Shown piece after piece: positions 61,212 through 64,000 of a DNA stretch of 64,000 bases. Source of the stretch: JADJNW01 sp964526645 (GTDB lineage Bacteria; Bacteroidota; Bacteroidia; Chitinophagales; Saprospiraceae); NCBI GenBank assembly GCA_964526645.1, contig CAZGJN010000005.1, positions 115,220-179,219 of the forward strand, written 5' to 3'. Numbering within the stretch: position 1 is the stretch's first letter; the number at the start of each line of letters is the position of its first letter. The position numbers and the translations under genes were made by a program. Below the pieces are notes generated by a model that saw only the letters and a program-made list of their open reading frames with translations, ran no database searches and was not told the DNA's origin.

Positions 61212-62474
61212 TCAAAAGCGACAAAAACGATGTAATGCGCTTTCTCCTTTTTTATACCCCATGCGCACAGCCTGTTCAAGATCATAACAACCATCAGGAT
61301 AATTGTACAACATCAGGTAGGTGATGCCTCGGTTGTACAGTACTGCTGCGGAGTCATCATCGAGTTCGATCGCTCTGTTATAATCGTCCAGAGCCGTATA
61401 ATAATCTCCAAGTAATACACTGAGGTTGCCGCGCACATAGTATAATTTGGATTGCATTGGATCAAGGAAAGTGGCTTGATTGATATCCTCCAATGCCCCC
61501 AACACATCACCTGATAATTTGCGGGAGATAGCACGATTGAGCAGTATTTCCGAACGATAATTACTTGTAATATTTAGCAATGTTTCGTAATCGGCGAGCG
61601 CCATCTCGCTTTTGCCCAAGGTTTTGGCAATTGCAGCACGCTGAAAATAGGCTTTAAACAAATTGGTATCCAAAGAAATAGCCCGATTGGCAAATGTCCA
61701 GGCTTCGCTCAATTGTCTTTCTGAGAGTTTGAGCAAGCTCATGTTGTAGTAAGCCAGTGAATAGCTGGAATCCAGGCTAATGGCGGTCTGGTGCATGATT
61801 TTCGCACGTTCTGGATCATTTATTTCACTGTAAGCCAGTCCTTTAAGATCAAATGCTACCGCATTGGGCTGTATCGCGATGGCATCATCGAGCGCTGTCA
61901 TCGCTATATTCACTTGACCTTTTTTCATCCATGCAATTGCATCTTGAATGTAATGTAGATTGTCCTTATTTATATTTGCTTCATTTTCTATGCCTGATTC
62001 CCATTCATCTGATGAATAAGAGGGTAGCAAATTGTAATAATTATTTAAACGTTCCTGAAGGCTGGGGCGATAGAGAAGTTGTTCTGGCTCAAAAGCTAAA
62101 ATATTCAGTTTTCTGTAATGATTTTTATATCCGTACAGATCGGCAGCAAATGGATTCAAACGGGAAGCGTATTCATAATCCTGTTGTGCTTGCACCGACC
62201 AACCCAGCCGATATTTTGCCATTGCGCGTTTGATGTAGGCTTCCGCAAAATAAGGATCCTGAGCAACAGCATTATCATAAGAGATGATGGCATCTTCAAA
62301 ATCTCCTTGCAACATCAAATTGTCACCCCGCACGATATGCACAAAGATGCCGTTCCCGTAGCGCTCTGGATTCGTAATAGTTTGCCCGCGAAATGTATCC
62401 ATGCGGTTATTTTGCGCTAAGGAAAAATGATAAAAACAGATACAGATTGTGACGAATAAGATGCTTGATTTCAT
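61212..62474 (-). CDS. Exported tetratricopeptide repeat protein
   Basis: 420 residues with a signal peptide (MKSSILFVTICICFYHFSLA) and at least eight TPR units (GDFEDAIISYDNAVAQDPYFAEAYIKRA; LGKSEMALADYETLLNI; LGDYYTALDDYNRAIELDD...). It is probably a periplasmic or outer-membrane-associated scaffold. No enzymatic domain. It is first gene of the minus-strand TPR / PepSY-like / zinc-ribbon unit. Confidence 0.88.
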   Translation of the reverse strand: MKSSILFVTICICFYHFSLAQNNRMDTFRGQTITNPERYGNGIFVHIVRGDNLMLQGDFEDAIISYDNAVAQDPYFAEAYIKRAMAKYRLGWSVQAQQDYEYASRLNPFAADLYGYKNHYRKLNILAFEPEQLLYRPSLQERLNNYYNLLPSYSSDEWESGIENEANINKDNLHYIQDAIAWMKKGQVNIAMTALDDAIAIQPNAVAFDLKGLAYSEINDPERAKIMHQTAISLDSSYSLAYYNMSLLKLSERQLSEAWTFANRAISLDTNLFKAYFQRAAIAKTLGKSEMALADYETLLNITSNYRSEILLNRAISRKLSGDVLGALEDINQATFLDPMQSKLYYVRGNLSVLLGDYYTALDDYNRAIELDDDSAAVLYNRGITYLMLYNYPDGCYDLEQAVRMGYKKGESALHRFCRF

Positions 62475-63035
62475 AGCATAACGAATTTTGATAGCTTTAC
62501 TATTTCAATAGAATGTATAACTATCAATAAGACAATTCAAATAAAAATTTGTTCACATAGCGAATTGAAATAACCGCCAAACATTAGACAGCCGATTCCG
62601 GATTCCGAAATGTTATTTACCATCCTTGCGCCGGGTATCATCGAGTACCACCTTGCAATGAAACCAGATTGGCATTAATTTTTGATCGCAAAGAAAAAAT
62701 AGGATAGGCTTTAATAAATTTTTTAAGGGCTTGTTTAACGCAAAAGAAATGTTGAAGCAGGGCATTCCATTGGTAAGCCCTTAGCAGCAATTTTACAGGA
62801 ATCATACTGGATATGATACCATCCATGAGCACATTGATTTACAGGTGCGATTACAAACTATTGCCACCTATAAAATATCACTTATGGCATTTTATATTAT
62901 TGAAACGCCTTCGCTCGTTTATTAATTCGTTTTCAAGCATGACAGCATCAGTCTTGCTGCTGTATGCCCTCCGCTGGCTTTGCGGGCAGCGCATTCAGTT
63001 GCATGGACAACAGGCCTTTATTAGCGGTAGTGCCT
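62475..63035. other. Intergenic region without supported gene
   Basis: 561 nt. Short open frames on both strands have no family-like sequence, signal peptide or start context. A local GC-rich patch with stem potential (GCCC..CGC / GCG..GGC, about 62967-62990) stands out from the AT-rich rest and could be a decayed gene or a recombination site. I cannot name it. Confidence 0.4.
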
Positions 63036-63518
63036 TTAACTCTTTCTACGTCTATATCTGTTTATTGCATAAATAATAGCTAAAACAACAAAGGTTGGAA
63101 TTAATGTTAAATAGATTGGATAGTTTTTGGGGGCACCGGTCATTGTCCCCTGCCAATTGATAAATTGCCAAGTCCCGTTTCTAAATATCCATGTCTGATT
63201 AAAATAAACATCCGCCACAAGAATAGAACCATAGTAGAACTTCGCCCGCCCAGACGACATCACTACGTTGCCGTAAACCCTGTCAGTCTGTTCAACCACC
63301 CGGTAAGTAGATCCCTTAAAATCCGCAACAGATTCAAGGGTTTGAGCTTTGTTGCCTATAGTTCTGTCTGCACTAATTGTCAAATAGTCGTCGCCCACCA
63401 AAGCCTTAAATGTCTCAGCGTCCCCGTTTGAAAACATTTCGAACATTTTTGTTTGTTCAGACTTTAATTGGGCAATAGTTTGCTGTGAAATACTGTACCC
63501 CTGGTAAAAACATGTCAT
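63036..63518 (-). CDS. NTF2-like / DUF4440 domain protein with C-terminal membrane anchor
   Basis: 160 residues. The central SnoaL/NTF2-like domain (about 15-120) is clear: MFEMFSNGDAETFKALVGDDYLTISADR, RVYGNVVMSSGRAKFYYGS and FNQTWIFRNGTWQFINWQ. A membrane helix (YLTLIPTFVVLAIIYAI) and a basic RYRRRKS tail follow, so the domain is probably outside the membrane or the protein is tail-anchored. Enzymatic residues cannot be identified by eye. The exact start is uncertain: MTCFYQGYS is the longest in-frame start, and the first hydrophilic residues may not all be used. Confidence 0.75.
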   Translation of the reverse strand: MTCFYQGYSISQQTIAQLKSEQTKMFEMFSNGDAETFKALVGDDYLTISADRTIGNKAQTLESVADFKGSTYRVVEQTDRVYGNVVMSSGRAKFYYGSILVADVYFNQTWIFRNGTWQFINWQGTMTGAPKNYPIYLTLIPTFVVLAIIYAINRYRRRKS

Positions 63519-63577
63519 ACCACTGATGGAAAATATCCAAATAATTAATATTTGGTTTACTTTTTTTCATTTTTGCC

Positions 63578-63618
63578 GTTGTTCAAGATGCCGAGCGCAG
63601 TGAGGGATATTGAACAAT
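63578..63618. repeat. Imperfect inverted repeat
   Basis: GTTGTTCAAGAT / ATATTGAACAAT, 10 of 12 paired, loop containing CCGAGCGCAGTGAGGG. It lies upstream of the NTF2-like gene (minus strand), in a gap of 242 nt that otherwise shows nothing. Confidence 0.5.
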
Positions 63619-63760
63619 GTTCGTATTTACTACTCATTGCAGCAATTTCTAATTACTATCCTAGAAGCACCCTTTTTATCTCTTTTGAGCAAGCGATTTT
63701 TTGCTTTCGCAGTAAGATTTTAAGATCAGAATGGCAGCAATATTATTTTCCAGCCTGAAC

Positions 63761-64000
63761 TCACGACTCGCCGACGAGGTTCGAAAAACGCTTTTTACCC
63801 AGCGCATAATAGCGCCACACGATGCTGCCTTTAAATCGCCCATTGGTATTTTCTTTGCCGATGCTTGCTTTATTTATTAATTGTTGGGCAATACGGCGTT
63901 TGCGTATAGCTTTGCCGAAATTGGGAAAAAATGTCCAGTGTGCCTGGATGATAGAGCGGATATGCTGGAATTTGCCTTCGGTGAGGAACAAGATCGCGGC
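63761..64000 (-). CDS. Probable glycosyltransferase family 2 protein, C-terminal end (cut by window)
   Basis: The frame is open to the window edge, giving the last 79 residues. FLTEGKFQHIRSIIQAHWTFFPNFGKAIRKRR looks like the C-terminal membrane-proximal part of family 2 glycosyltransferases, where a hydrophobic segment is followed by an I-I-x-A-H-W/F and a basic patch. The catalytic domain would lie outside the window, so this is an inference from the tail only. Confidence 0.45.
   Translation of the reverse strand, partial: AAILFLTEGKFQHIRSIIQAHWTFFPNFGKAIRKRRIAQQLINKASIGKENTNGRFKGSIVWRYYALGKKRFSNLVGES

Noticed and set aside
62475..63035. Integron attC site next to the NTF2-like gene
   Set aside because: Cassette-like neighbour gene and a GC-rich stem were suggestive, but no GTTRRRY / RYYYAAC core pair was found.
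62813..63076. 87-residue open frame on the plus strand
   Set aside because: No start context or recognisable sequence, and it overlaps the end of the NTF2-like gene.

Overview
The window looks like chromosomal DNA of a Bacteroidota bacterium, most likely of the Saprospiria (Saprospiraceae or Haliscomenobacteraceae). The evidence is type IX secretion (T9SS) sorting domains of type A and type B, a SusC/SusD pair, a PorP/SprF protein, a gliding-type giant adhesin with SprB repeats, few Shine-Dalgarno sequences, and promoter-like sites of the TTG / TAnnTTTG kind. No rRNA, tRNA, insertion sequence, phage or CRISPR array was seen. The species assignment is inference.

Layout. 1-5765: the end of an M1 aminopeptidase, a frameshifted Arg/Asp-rich repeat gene, a DUF4159 protein, CorA and an MFS transporter. 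5850-24020: a polysaccharide utilisation locus. It starts with a membrane-spanning propeller/Y_Y_Y/LuxR-HTH regulator. Then come a T9SS-secreted GH144-like enzyme, a five-repeat T9SS surface protein, a lipoprotein GH144-like enzyme, a GH3 beta-glucosidase, SusC, SusD and a DUF2142 membrane protein. The enzyme set fits beta-1,2-glucan (sophoran) breakdown: endo-cleavage outside, uptake by SusCD, and glucose release by GH3. 24090-29401: Maf, dipeptide epimerase, PDH E1 alpha, a TPR protein, lumazine synthase and an MBL hydrolase. 29398-36485: a trans-sulfuration enzyme, PorP/SprF and its probable cognate 1575-residue type B adhesin. 37020-42987: DgcN-like DUF1611, XseA/XseB, acyl-CoA reductase, RluD-type synthase and a second trans-sulfuration enzyme.

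42988-43557 is a convergent gap with three copies of a conserved 18-20 nt motif, each 9-13 nt upstream of an intrinsic-terminator hairpin on the minus strand. Two of the copies are identical over 20 nt. They look like a small family of RNA genes or 3' ends, and are the most unusual non-coding structure here. 43558-51648: a cohesin/dockerin-like T9SS protein, an AT-rich helical protein of unknown function, an EEP-family phosphodiesterase, a START-domain protein and a UbiD decarboxylase. 51682-57204: a large SF1 helicase with a nuclease-like C-terminus, translationally coupled to a DUF3267 membrane zincin, and a divergent PAS-AraC regulator. 57224-64000: B12-dependent ribonucleotide reductase, a 60-residue protein with a good promoter, an operon of TPR, PepSY-like and zinc-ribbon proteins, an NTF2-like protein, and the C-terminal end of a probable glycosyltransferase.

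All calls come from reading the sequence. No database search was possible, so family names rest on recognised motifs and domain layout.
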